Source: Chitinophagia bacterium
GTDB lineage: Bacteria > Bacteroidota > Bacteroidia > Chitinophagales > Chitinophagaceae
NCBI GenBank assembly: GCA_010027295.1
Contig: RGVM01000112.1
Location: 1 to 7,739, forward strand
Length of the DNA: 7,739 nucleotides
Direction of reading: 5' to 3'
Part shown: piece by piece, positions 1-5,975 of the stretch
Layout: the number at the start of each line of letters is the position of its first letter
How positions within the stretch are numbered: the first letter of the stretch is position 1
The notes under the pieces: model-generated
Told to the model about the DNA's origin: nothing
The model's database searches: none
Seen by the model: the letters and a program-made list of their open reading frames with translations, nothing else
Made by a program: the position numbers and the translations under genes

Positions 1-2034
1 AGCCTGATGCGTCTCCGCAATGAAGTCGTGGCCGACCTGATGTGCATCGCCGGGGACGATTCCGCACCCCTTGGCCGCATGATGGACTACGACACGAACC
101 ACTTGCAGCCCTTCAACGCCAATCGCATTGAGGTATTCCATTCCGAGTTTACCGGCAGCGACGAGCTTCGGAGGTCGTACTACCTGGCGCTACTCTCCTT
201 CCTGCTGCGTGAGTACCTCGACATGAAGTGCGGCTTTTCCGTCTCCCCCTTCCGGAACGATGAACGGAACGGCCACGCCGCCCTCTGGCTGGAAGGCGTG
301 GAGGAGAAGGTGGAGGCTTTCAAAGCAATGGCCGGCCTCCAATTCGAAGGCTTCGAGCCCGAGAAGTCTGTCGTGTCATTCGCACTGTCGGCAACCAGGG
401 AGCACAACTTCCGCGTCGGAGACCTGGTGGTGATCCACGGCTCCGATGGGGAAGGTCCCGGACCGCTCAGTCAGCAGATCGTGAAAGCCCGCATAGAGGA
501 GATCGAACAGGAACGCATAAAAGTCTCTCTGAACAACCGGCAGCTCGACGCCTCCCATTTCGGGAAGTTCCCCGAATGGGTACTCGAGCACGAGGGTAAT
601 GAGAAGTCCAAATGGAAGGTTGTGCAAATGCTCTTCTCCATCCTGAAGAGGAGCAACGCATACCGTTTCCAAATACTCGCCGGCATCTCGAGGCCGAGGT
701 TCGGGAACCTGCCTGTCATCGATACGGAGGACCTCAACGACAACCAGGTACATCTCATTCGTTCAGCCCTAGCCGCAAGGGACTACTACCTTGTACAGGG
801 CCCGCCGGGGACGGGCAAGACGTCCACCTTCCTGACAAGGCTGGTGGCGGAGCGGCTCAAAAGTCCGGGCAGCATCGCCATCGTAGCCTTCACCAACCGT
901 GCGGTGGACGAGATAGCCCATCGCCTCGGGCAGAGGGGGGTCCCGTTCGTCAGGCTCGGCAGCCGGCAGGCGCTGTCCGTAGGTCTGCAGAGACACATCG
1001 AAAACCTGGACGTGGCCGGTGCGCGCGAGTTCATGTCATCCCAGCGGGTGTTCCTATCCACCGTCGCCACCATGACCTCGCAGCTCGATAACCTCCGCAT
1101 CATGAAGGACGACCTCGATACGCTCGTGGTCGACGAGGCCTCGCAACTCGACGAGGCCCAACTCGCCGGCATTCTCCTCTCCTTCGAGAGGTACATCCTC
1201 ATAGGTGACCAGAACCAGCTGCCCCCCATCGTCACGCAGGACCCCGTTTTCTGCCAGGTGACGGATCCCCTACTCACGGGCATGGGTATGCGAAATCTGT
1301 CGGAGTCGGTCTTCGAGAGGCTGATGCGAAACGCCCGCGAGAAGGGCTGGGACGACGCTTACGGAATGCTCGACACCCAGTACCGCATGCACCGGCACAT
1401 CTCCGCCCTGATCGAGCCCTGGTACGGCGACAGGCTCCAGGCCGGGCATGAGCGGCAGTCGGAACCCGGCCCCGGATGGGTACCGCCCGCCACAGGCGCC
1501 GACAGTCCATGGGACAGGCTGCTGCTCGCCGGCAGGGCCGTCTTCGTGCCCAGTCCCCGACGCAATACCGCCAAATACCACGATGCGGAGGCGACGCGCA
1601 TCGCCCGACTGCTCCGCCATATGCGCGATGGACTCGGTGACAATTTCACAGAAGAGAGCATCGGCGTCGTCACGCCCTGGCGCACCCAGATCTCCAAGAT
1701 CCGGGAGCATATCGGGAAAGACCCATCCCTCTCCGGGGTCATGATAGACACCGTGGAGCGCTTCCAGGGCTCCGAGAAGGACAGCATCCTGGTCTCCTTC
1801 GCCGTCTGCCACCCGGGGCAGATGGCCATCCTGCGCACACCCGGCACCTTCAGCCACACGGGCCCGGAGGGACAGTCGCAGGACATCGACATCGACCGTA
1901 AGCTGCTCGTCACCCTCTCCCGTGCACGCCGGCAGGTGATAGTATTCGGCGACGAGGAAGTGCTGGCAAGCGACCCCGTATGGTCCTCCGTCATCGGACG
2001 GATGACCCGCTTCCCGCTGCCTGCAGGACTCTGA
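1..2034 (+). CDS. Dna2/UPF1-like superfamily 1 DNA/RNA helicase, C-terminal part (5' end outside the window)
   Basis: This is an ATP-dependent nucleic-acid helicase of the UPF1/Dna2 branch of superfamily 1. The frame is open to the first base of the window, so the Met at base 7 is probably internal. Residues below count from that Met. All helicase motifs are visible: Q-motif glutamine Q247 (DLNDNQ), Walker A GPPGTGKT 265-272, motif Ia AFTNRAVDEI 294-303, motif II DEAS 376-379, motif III GDQNQLPP 400-407, motif IV LDTQYRMH 455-462, motif V DTVERFQGSEKD 581-592, and motif VI TLSRARRQVIVFGD 636-649. About 260 residues precede the ATPase. The FRVGDLVVIHG stretch near 135-145 suggests the beta-barrel (1B-like) domain of this family. 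In Dna2-type proteins a PD-(D/E)XK, often Fe-S, nuclease lies further N-terminal; that part is not in the window, so a nuclease is only inferred. Likely role: DNA repair or replication. The next gene starts about 200 bases downstream, so it need not be co-transcribed. Confidence 0.9.
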   Translation, partial: SLMRLRNEVVADLMCIAGDDSAPLGRMMDYDTNHLQPFNANRIEVFHSEFTGSDELRRSYYLALLSFLLREYLDMKCGFSVSPFRNDERNGHAALWLEGVEEKVEAFKAMAGLQFEGFEPEKSVVSFALSATREHNFRVGDLVVIHGSDGEGPGPLSQQIVKARIEEIEQERIKVSLNNRQLDASHFGKFPEWVLEHEGNEKSKWKVVQMLFSILKRSNAYRFQILAGISRPRFGNLPVIDTEDLNDNQVHLIRSALAARDYYLVQGPPGTGKTSTFLTRLVAERLKSPGSIAIVAFTNRAVDEIAHRLGQRGVPFVRLGSRQALSVGLQRHIENLDVAGAREFMSSQRVFLSTVATMTSQLDNLRIMKDDLDTLVVDEASQLDEAQLAGILLSFERYILIGDQNQLPPIVTQDPVFCQVTDPLLTGMGMRNLSESVFERLMRNAREKGWDDAYGMLDTQYRMHRHISALIEPWYGDRLQAGHERQSEPGPGWVPPATGADSPWDRLLLAGRAVFVPSPRRNTAKYHDAEATRIARLLRHMRDGLGDNFTEESIGVVTPWRTQISKIREHIGKDPSLSGVMIDTVERFQGSEKDSILVSFAVCHPGQMAILRTPGTFSHTGPEGQSQDIDIDRKLLVTLSRARRQVIVFGDEEVLASDPVWSSVIGRMTRFPLPAGL

Positions 2035-2237
2035 TCAGGGTATACGGCCGGATGGCATTACCTGGTTCGCCGATGTCTCCAGCCATTACTGTGGACTGGC
2101 GCAAGTAACCTCTGCGTCACCCCATAGGGAGTATGCCACAGCGCTATCATACGAGACCGGATTACCATCCATGTATAAGTCGAATAGCCCTTCTACGAAT
2201 GGGGATGCCGTTGTAATTTTCATGAAAATCAAAAATC
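2035..2237. other. Intergenic gap between helicase and exported-protein gene
   Basis: This is about 200 bases without a credible gene. No clear terminator follows the helicase stop codon. GTATG (2131-2135) and CATAC (2148-2152) could form a short stem around an AGCGCT core, which is too weak to name. The last 25 bases become AT-rich and carry the palindrome listed separately. I see no RNA gene here. Confidence 0.5.
2216..2229. promoter_or_regulatory. 14-bp perfect palindrome just upstream of the exported-protein gene (possible operator)
   Basis: ATTTTCATGAAAAT reads identically on both strands and ends 8 bases before the ATG at 2238. It overlaps TAATTTTC (2214-2221), which differs in one place from the Bacteroidota -7 consensus TAnnTTTG. 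No good -33 element is visible at the usual distance. A regulator binding here would block transcription or initiation of the downstream gene. That role is inferred from position only. Confidence 0.35.
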
Positions 2238-2960
2238 ATGAGAACTGCCTTGATAGCAGCGTCCTTCATCCTTTCTAGCTTCCTGACCCGCAGCCAGTCG
2301 TTCATCGCCAGTCTCGAAGAGTCTGACATGTCCGTCCTCTTCGGCCAGCCCGCCGTGGCGAAGCTCGCCGACGGCAGTGAAGTGAGCGGCAAACTCACCG
2401 CCGCCACGATGATCAACGGATACCTCGACAAGTTCACCCTCAAGAATGAGGCTGGCGAGAAGGTCAAACTCGAACCCGAGGATGTCGTACGCCTCTCGGT
2501 GAAGGCCTCCGCGATGGCAAAGGTGGCCATGGGCGCCTCCAACTCGTCATCCATCAAGGAGATCACAAGCCGCGACTTCAGCGAGATCTCCAACCGCGAG
2601 TACATCATCTTCGAGACGGCCATGCGGGCCAACAAGGCCGGCAAGCTGCGGCTGATGCAACTCCTCAATCCCGGGTTCGACACTCGCGTCAAGGTCTTCG
2701 CCGACCCCAACGCACAGAAGACAGGCGGCCTGGCCATCGGAGGCATCCGGGTCTCCGGCGGCGAGGACAGGTCCTTCCTCATAGTCAAAGGCGACAAGCA
2801 GGCCGTGGTTGTCAGGAAATCCTCATACCGCAGGAACTTCGAGGAACTCTACGGAGACTGCCCCGCCATGGTCAAAACCTTCACCGGCGAGAAGATCCAG
2901 TGGGACGACCTCGCTGCCCACGTCTTCGCCTACGACTCGGCCTGTAAGGAGGCTAAGTAG
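2238..2960 (+). CDS. Exported protein of unknown function with N-terminal signal peptide
   Basis: The 240-residue product was not matched to a named family. Residues 1-22 look like a signal peptide: a short basic start (MR), a hydrophobic core (about 4-16) and a polar SQS region near 19-21 where cleavage is likely. It therefore probably acts in the periplasm or outside the cell. Residues 38-86 (AVAKLADGSEVSGKL then KLEPEDVVRLSV) look like a small beta-rich segment built around a DG turn. Residues 121-195 form a second region with a glycine-rich TGGLAIGGIRVSGG stretch and alternating hydrophobic strands. The C-terminus has NFEELYGDCPAM and two cysteines (C208, C236). The ATG at 2238 was chosen because it begins the signal peptide. 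The ATG at 2224 is in another frame. No Shine-Dalgarno sequence is obvious, as is common in Bacteroidota. A strong hairpin follows 37 bases after the stop codon, so the gene probably ends its transcript. Confidence 0.85.
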   Translation: MRTALIAASFILSSFLTRSQSFIASLEESDMSVLFGQPAVAKLADGSEVSGKLTAATMINGYLDKFTLKNEAGEKVKLEPEDVVRLSVKASAMAKVAMGASNSSSIKEITSRDFSEISNREYIIFETAMRANKAGKLRLMQLLNPGFDTRVKVFADPNAQKTGGLAIGGIRVSGGEDRSFLIVKGDKQAVVVRKSSYRRNFEELYGDCPAMVKTFTGEKIQWDDLAAHVFAYDSACKEAK

Positions 2961-2976
2961 TCCCGACCCTGCTCTC

Positions 2977-3010
2977 CATCCCCCTTTACACATTGACGAC
3001 ATCCCCCTTT
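2977..3010 (+). repeat. 11-bp direct repeat CATCCCCCTTT, two copies
   Basis: CATCCCCCTTT occurs at 2977-2987 and again at 3000-3010, 23 bases apart. The second copy is the body of the left arm of the hairpin at 2998-3036. The first copy could pair equally well with the same right arm, giving an alternative, longer-looped hairpin. It may be a duplicated arm left by slippage, or a switch between two folds. Confidence 0.6.
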
Positions 3011-3036
3011 GCCAATAGCCGGCAAAGGGGGATGTC
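2998..3036 (+). terminator. Strong 16-bp hairpin, probable terminator after the exported-protein gene
   Basis: The left arm 2998-3013 (GACATCCCCCTTTGCC) and right arm 3021-3036 (GGCAAAGGGGGATGTC) are perfect reverse complements, separated by a 7-base loop. The following bases are ATCTTTG, only mildly T-rich, so a classical U-tract is weak. It lies 37 bases after the stop codon at 2960 and 39 bases before the phosphatase ATG at 3076. It would insulate the phosphatase gene from upstream reading or form a stable 3' end. Confidence 0.65.
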
Positions 3037-3043
3037 ATCTTTG
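3036..3043 (+). promoter_or_regulatory. Possible Bacteroidota -7 element for the phosphatase gene
   Basis: CATCTTTG differs in one base from TAnnTTTG and would put the transcript start roughly 25 bases before the ATG at 3076. The only TTTG upstream (3008-3011) lies inside the hairpin at a spacing of 24 bases, longer than is usual for -33/-7 pairs. This is a weak call. Confidence 0.2.
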
Positions 3044-3075
3044 TGGCATTTCCCACCATACCTAAAACACCACAC

Positions 3076-3885
3076 ATGAAGATCGTCGCCATCGGAGACA
3101 TCCACGGCCGCGACCTATGGAAGCCAATCGTCGAGGCGGAGCCCGATGCCGATCATTATGTATTCATTGGCGACTACTTCGACCGAAGCGAGCGGAGCCC
3201 CACCGAACAAGTGCGGAACTTCGAGGACATCCTCGAATGGAAGCAGGGCCGGACGCGCGCAGACGTGAGCCTACTCCTCGGCAACCACGATTACTACTAC
3301 CTTCCGGAGATCGGCATGACCGGATTGGGCGGCTATTCCGAAGAGGAGGCCGCTCTCATCTCCGAAGCCCTCGGACGTCACCTCGACGAGCTGCACATCT
3401 GCCGTCGCATAGGTCCCTGCCTGTTCTCCCACGCCGGCATTGGCGTCCCCTTCCTGGACGCCACCTTCGGGCCCAGGCTGGATGGTCCGGTCGATAGCCG
3501 ACCCGTTCCCGCTACCTTGGCCTCCGACAGATACGGCGGAGCCGACTCGCTCCGAACCGGATGGTCGCTCGCTACCCTCGAGGATCAGCTTGACGCCCAT
3601 TTCCGTCTCCGGCCGGCCGATTTCGACTTCTGCGGCGACGAGCCCCACGGAGACGATATCACCCAGGGTCCCCTCTGGATCCGACCCAAAAGCCTCGTCA
3701 TGTCCACCTTGGGCACCCTAAGCCGCGAAGTGGTCCAGGTGTTCGGACACACCCCCACGAGATCAATCACGCACCTCAGCCAAATGACGATGGATGCCTT
3801 CTTCGACATCGACTGCCTCGGCACCAGCCGGGAATATCTCGTCATCACCGGTGCAGGGGCAGAGGGACGCAACATACCGGAATGA
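3076..3885 (+). CDS. Calcineurin-like metallophosphoesterase (PPP / ApaH-like branch)
   Basis: This is a 269-residue, probably cytoplasmic enzyme that hydrolyses phosphate esters with two bound metal ions. The family blocks are all present: GDIHG 7-11 (metal ligands D8, H10), GDYFDR 32-37 (D33, R37), GNHD 69-72 (N70, H71), SHAG 118-121 (H119) and FGHT 223-226 (H225). The GDxxDR, GNHE/D and late FGHT layout, together with GPLWIRP near 198-204 and FDIDCLG near 243-249, resembles the PPP group, which includes protein phosphatases and ApaH-type dinucleotide polyphosphatases. The exact substrate cannot be read from sequence. The ATG at 3076 starts directly on the first beta strand (MKIVAIGDIHG). 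An in-frame GTG at 3043 would add 11 residues that fit no family feature and would start right after the terminator hairpin, so it was not used. No Shine-Dalgarno sequence is visible. The gene appears to be transcribed alone. Confidence 0.9.
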   Translation: MKIVAIGDIHGRDLWKPIVEAEPDADHYVFIGDYFDRSERSPTEQVRNFEDILEWKQGRTRADVSLLLGNHDYYYLPEIGMTGLGGYSEEEAALISEALGRHLDELHICRRIGPCLFSHAGIGVPFLDATFGPRLDGPVDSRPVPATLASDRYGGADSLRTGWSLATLEDQLDAHFRLRPADFDFCGDEPHGDDITQGPLWIRPKSLVMSTLGTLSREVVQVFGHTPTRSITHLSQMTMDAFFDIDCLGTSREYLVITGAGAEGRNIPE

Positions 3886-4082
3886 TACCTAACGCCCTCC
3901 GAACGTCCGGACTCTAGGGTTTAGATTTATAATATACGATAACATAAGATAAAAAATTTTGGATTCTACATCTCATATTATCTTCTCTTCCTTGTTTGTA
4001 AAAGTCAGATACATCAATCCGGTTTCGATCGGACAATATTGTCAAAAGGAAGAAAGAGGCGAAGCGATGGGAGATTCGCAGC
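3886..4082. other. AT-rich intergenic leader of the 394-residue protein
   Basis: About 197 bases separate the phosphatase stop from the next start. From roughly 3917 to 4020 the composition drops sharply in GC compared with the flanking genes, with runs such as TTTATAATATACG and A6T4 (3951-3960). AAATTTTG (3954-3961) has one mismatch to the Bacteroidota -7 consensus, but no matching -33 element was found. A perfect 12-bp palindrome near the 3' end is listed separately. No credible small gene is present. Confidence 0.5.
4032..4043. promoter_or_regulatory. 12-bp perfect palindrome upstream of the unknown 394-residue gene (possible operator)
   Basis: GACAATATTGTC is a perfect palindrome ending 39 bases before the ATG at 4083, just where a promoter-proximal operator would sit. 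It does not extend further in either direction. The function is inferred from position and symmetry only. Confidence 0.35.
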
Positions 4083-5267
4083 ATGATACTGCGAACCCAC
4101 ACCCTCGAACACAGCCTGCTCTACCTAGGCGCCGGCCTGGACTGGGAGCCACTGCACCGCTTCTCCCACCTTTGCGACACCTTCCTCTACGTGAACCTCT
4201 TCCTCTCTCTGGATGAGGTACGCGGGGCCCTTGAAAGGGACCTGCGAGATAACCCCTTCCTGGAACTCCGTGGACTCCGCGTGGACAGGCACTTCGACGA
4301 GACGACCCATTTCGAGCTGCACACCGATTACCGGGCGCACCTCGCCAAAGCGCAGGCCCGACTCCCCCAGGCAGCCGCCCGGGAATACACCCGCGTGTTC
4401 TCACGGGCGATGAGCGAGCCGCAGTGGCTCCTCGAGGCCGACATCCGGCGCAAGGGCACCGACCGACGCCTCCGTCTCCTCTACATGACCTCGGAAGGAA
4501 TGGCCAGTTACATCGCCCTCACCCACTACGGACGATACGCTCCCAAGGTGCTGGTCACCATCCAGACAGGCTGCCTCGAGACGCCCAACGGGCTCATGAC
4601 CGACATCCTCGAACACTGCAGCAAAAAGCCCGACATCTGGGTCAGGGGCTTCGAGCCCGATGACTGGGACCATCGCAACCCGACCCTTTCCGCCCGGGAC
4701 AGACTCTATCCCATCCCCGGCGGCGACTTCCTCTTCCCATGGCAGCCTCGCGGCGTGTTCGTCGATCACGGCGACCGGAACGGCCACGGCACCCGCCACT
4801 GCCGGGCCTTCATCAACCCGCACATGCAGACGCACCTGCAGGGGCTTCCCCTGCCCGACTACGGACTCAACGGCATCCTCACCACCGGATGGGCCTCCCT
4901 TTCGACCGCGCCGGCCGGGGAACGGCACCTCGTCGTCACCACGCGCCATCTCGACTCCCGCATCGCCCTCCCCCCATCCTTCCAGGTGCGCCACTGGGAT
5001 AGCCTGATGCCGAACGCCGGCAGCCGCTGCAGCATGCGCGACGCGCTCGAACAGCTCCGCGCCCTCGACGCCTCCGGCGCCTACGACGCCATCCACTTCA
5101 CACCCCTTGGGATGGAGGACGAGGGCCTACACCTCGACGCATTCCTCCGCGAGACACACAAGGCCCGCATGCAGGCCGTCGTGCACCGGCCGCTCGACCT
5201 GCTCGACCTCCGGAAGGCCCCGGCAAGGTCATGGGCATGCCCGTCGGAGTTCATGGCTACGCATTGA
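4083..5267 (+). CDS. Protein of unknown function, 394 residues
   Basis: I do not recognise the family. No signal peptide or membrane segment is visible, so it is probably cytoplasmic. Visible features: an N-terminal hydrophobic strand and glycine turn, LLYLGAGLD (12-20), followed by LHRFSHLCDTFLYVNLFLS (24-42), a pattern that could belong to a Rossmann-like nucleotide- or SAM-binding start; a helical, charged stretch at 82-115; a beta strand KVLVTIQTGC (155-164); a His/Asp/Gly-rich segment FVDHGDRNGHGTRHC (226-240); LVVTTRH (283-289); and YDAIHFTPLG (334-343). Several conserved-looking His, Asp and Cys residues make an enzyme plausible, but no catalytic motif can be named. The ATG at 4083 has GGGAG (4069-4073) nine bases upstream. 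The ATG at 4067 is in another frame and gives only a short shadow peptide. The gene stands alone between an AT-rich leader and a convergent - strand operon, with 32 bases between its stop and that of the HEPN gene. Confidence 0.8.
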   Translation: MILRTHTLEHSLLYLGAGLDWEPLHRFSHLCDTFLYVNLFLSLDEVRGALERDLRDNPFLELRGLRVDRHFDETTHFELHTDYRAHLAKAQARLPQAAAREYTRVFSRAMSEPQWLLEADIRRKGTDRRLRLLYMTSEGMASYIALTHYGRYAPKVLVTIQTGCLETPNGLMTDILEHCSKKPDIWVRGFEPDDWDHRNPTLSARDRLYPIPGGDFLFPWQPRGVFVDHGDRNGHGTRHCRAFINPHMQTHLQGLPLPDYGLNGILTTGWASLSTAPAGERHLVVTTRHLDSRIALPPSFQVRHWDSLMPNAGSRCSMRDALEQLRALDASGAYDAIHFTPLGMEDEGLHLDAFLRETHKARMQAVVHRPLDLLDLRKAPARSWACPSEFMATH

Positions 5268-5273
5268 GTGAAC

Positions 5274-5301
5274 GAGTAGTGTCGTCTTGCGCAGCACACT
5301 C
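5274..5301. terminator. Weak imperfect hairpin between convergent genes
   Basis: GAGT (5274-5277) and GTGT (5279-5282) can pair with ACTC (5298-5301) and GCAC (5294-5297), giving an eight-pair stem with one bulged A and one G-T pair. It falls in the short gap between the convergent stop codons and touches the HEPN stop. It could serve as a shared terminator, but it lacks a clear T-run and could be chance. Confidence 0.3.
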
Positions 5302-5941
5302 ACTTGACGACGGGATAGTGGATCTCGCCCCAGTCCTCTTCGGGGTGCCGCATCATGATGTCCACGAAGGCCGGCATCAGCAGTTGCATCACCCGGTATC
5401 CGGTATTCACGGAAGTGCGGTTGACGCTGCTCCGGTAGGTGGCGCCCCCGTGCATGAGCTGATTGCGGAGCGTGTAGAGCCTGTCCAGTACGATCTCCAG
5501 GAACTCCGGCACCCGCTTTTGGCCCAGATGCCCCTCGGCTTGCGCATTGGAGTGGCGGAAACCCGTCTCCCAGGACCTGATGAGTCCGCGCTGGTGGTCC
5601 CAGAAGGGCTTGTATAGGAACTGGTTCGCGATCAGGTTGCGAATCGGGCCTGAATACTTCTGCCACAGGATGTGATGGATGCGGTCCTCCTCGTCGTGCA
5701 CGGCCAGTTTGCGGATGAAGGCCCGGAAACGGTCTCGTTCGGCGACGGGGGTGTCCGACTCAGCATCCTGCGCATAGAGTGCGTTGAAGGCGATCCAGTG
5801 GGTGAGGAAGGCCAGGTCGGGCTGTTTCTCCTGGTCCTCGGCGCAGATGAGCCAGCTGACGGCCCGGTAGAGGCGGATGTTGGTGGACTCCGGCTGCACA
5901 GGATCTGTCTTCAACCGGCGCGAGAGCGAGCGGAGGGTCAT
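5300..5941 (-). CDS. HEPN-domain protein (Apea-like HEPN type), possible RNase
   Basis: The product is 213 residues, predicted mostly helical and cytoplasmic. The HEPN pattern is clear: a first helix region around 22-58 with WLICAEDQ and FLTHWIAFNALYA, and a later helix ending in LYTLRNQLMHGG (155-166), which contains the signature R159-N160-x3-H164. In HEPN ribonucleases this Rx4-6H motif, with a polar residue after the Arg, forms the active site at a dimer interface, so the residues for RNA cleavage are present here. Activity and target are inference. The ATG at 5941 was chosen because the family-like sequence begins there; the open frame continues upstream to 6145, but that part is a low-complexity Pro/Ser/Cys shadow lying over the AAA gene. 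A GGCGGAA (5955-5961, - strand) lies about 14 bases upstream. It follows the AAA/DUF4143 gene by 34 bases on the same strand, so the two are probably co-transcribed. Confidence 0.82.
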   Translation of the reverse strand: MTLRSLSRRLKTDPVQPESTNIRLYRAVSWLICAEDQEKQPDLAFLTHWIAFNALYAQDAESDTPVAERDRFRAFIRKLAVHDEEDRIHHILWQKYSGPIRNLIANQFLYKPFWDHQRGLIRSWETGFRHSNAQAEGHLGQKRVPEFLEIVLDRLYTLRNQLMHGGATYRSSVNRTSVNTGYRVMQLLMPAFVDIMMRHPEEDWGEIHYPVVK

Positions 5942-5975
5942 GGCGTCGTGTGTTTTCCGCCAATGAAGATACGGG

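Noticed and set aside
1270..1994. Long - strand open frames opposite the helicase
   Set aside because: These are shadows of the helicase motifs; no conserved pattern and no ribosome site.
3043..3075. GTG start adding 11 residues to the phosphatase
   Set aside because: It begins directly after the hairpin, has no ribosome site and adds nothing family-like; the ATG at 3076 opens on the first conserved strand.
4067..4216. Short frame from the ATG at 4067
   Set aside because: Better placed behind GGAAG/GAGG purines, but it encodes a Pro/Arg/Leu-rich peptide out of frame with the long gene, with no sign of a real leader peptide.
4401..5096. 231-residue - strand frame opposite the unknown gene
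   Set aside because: Gly/Val/Ala/Glu-rich shadow typical of GC-rich antisense. The + strand frame is longer, has a ribosome site and a more natural amino-acid composition.
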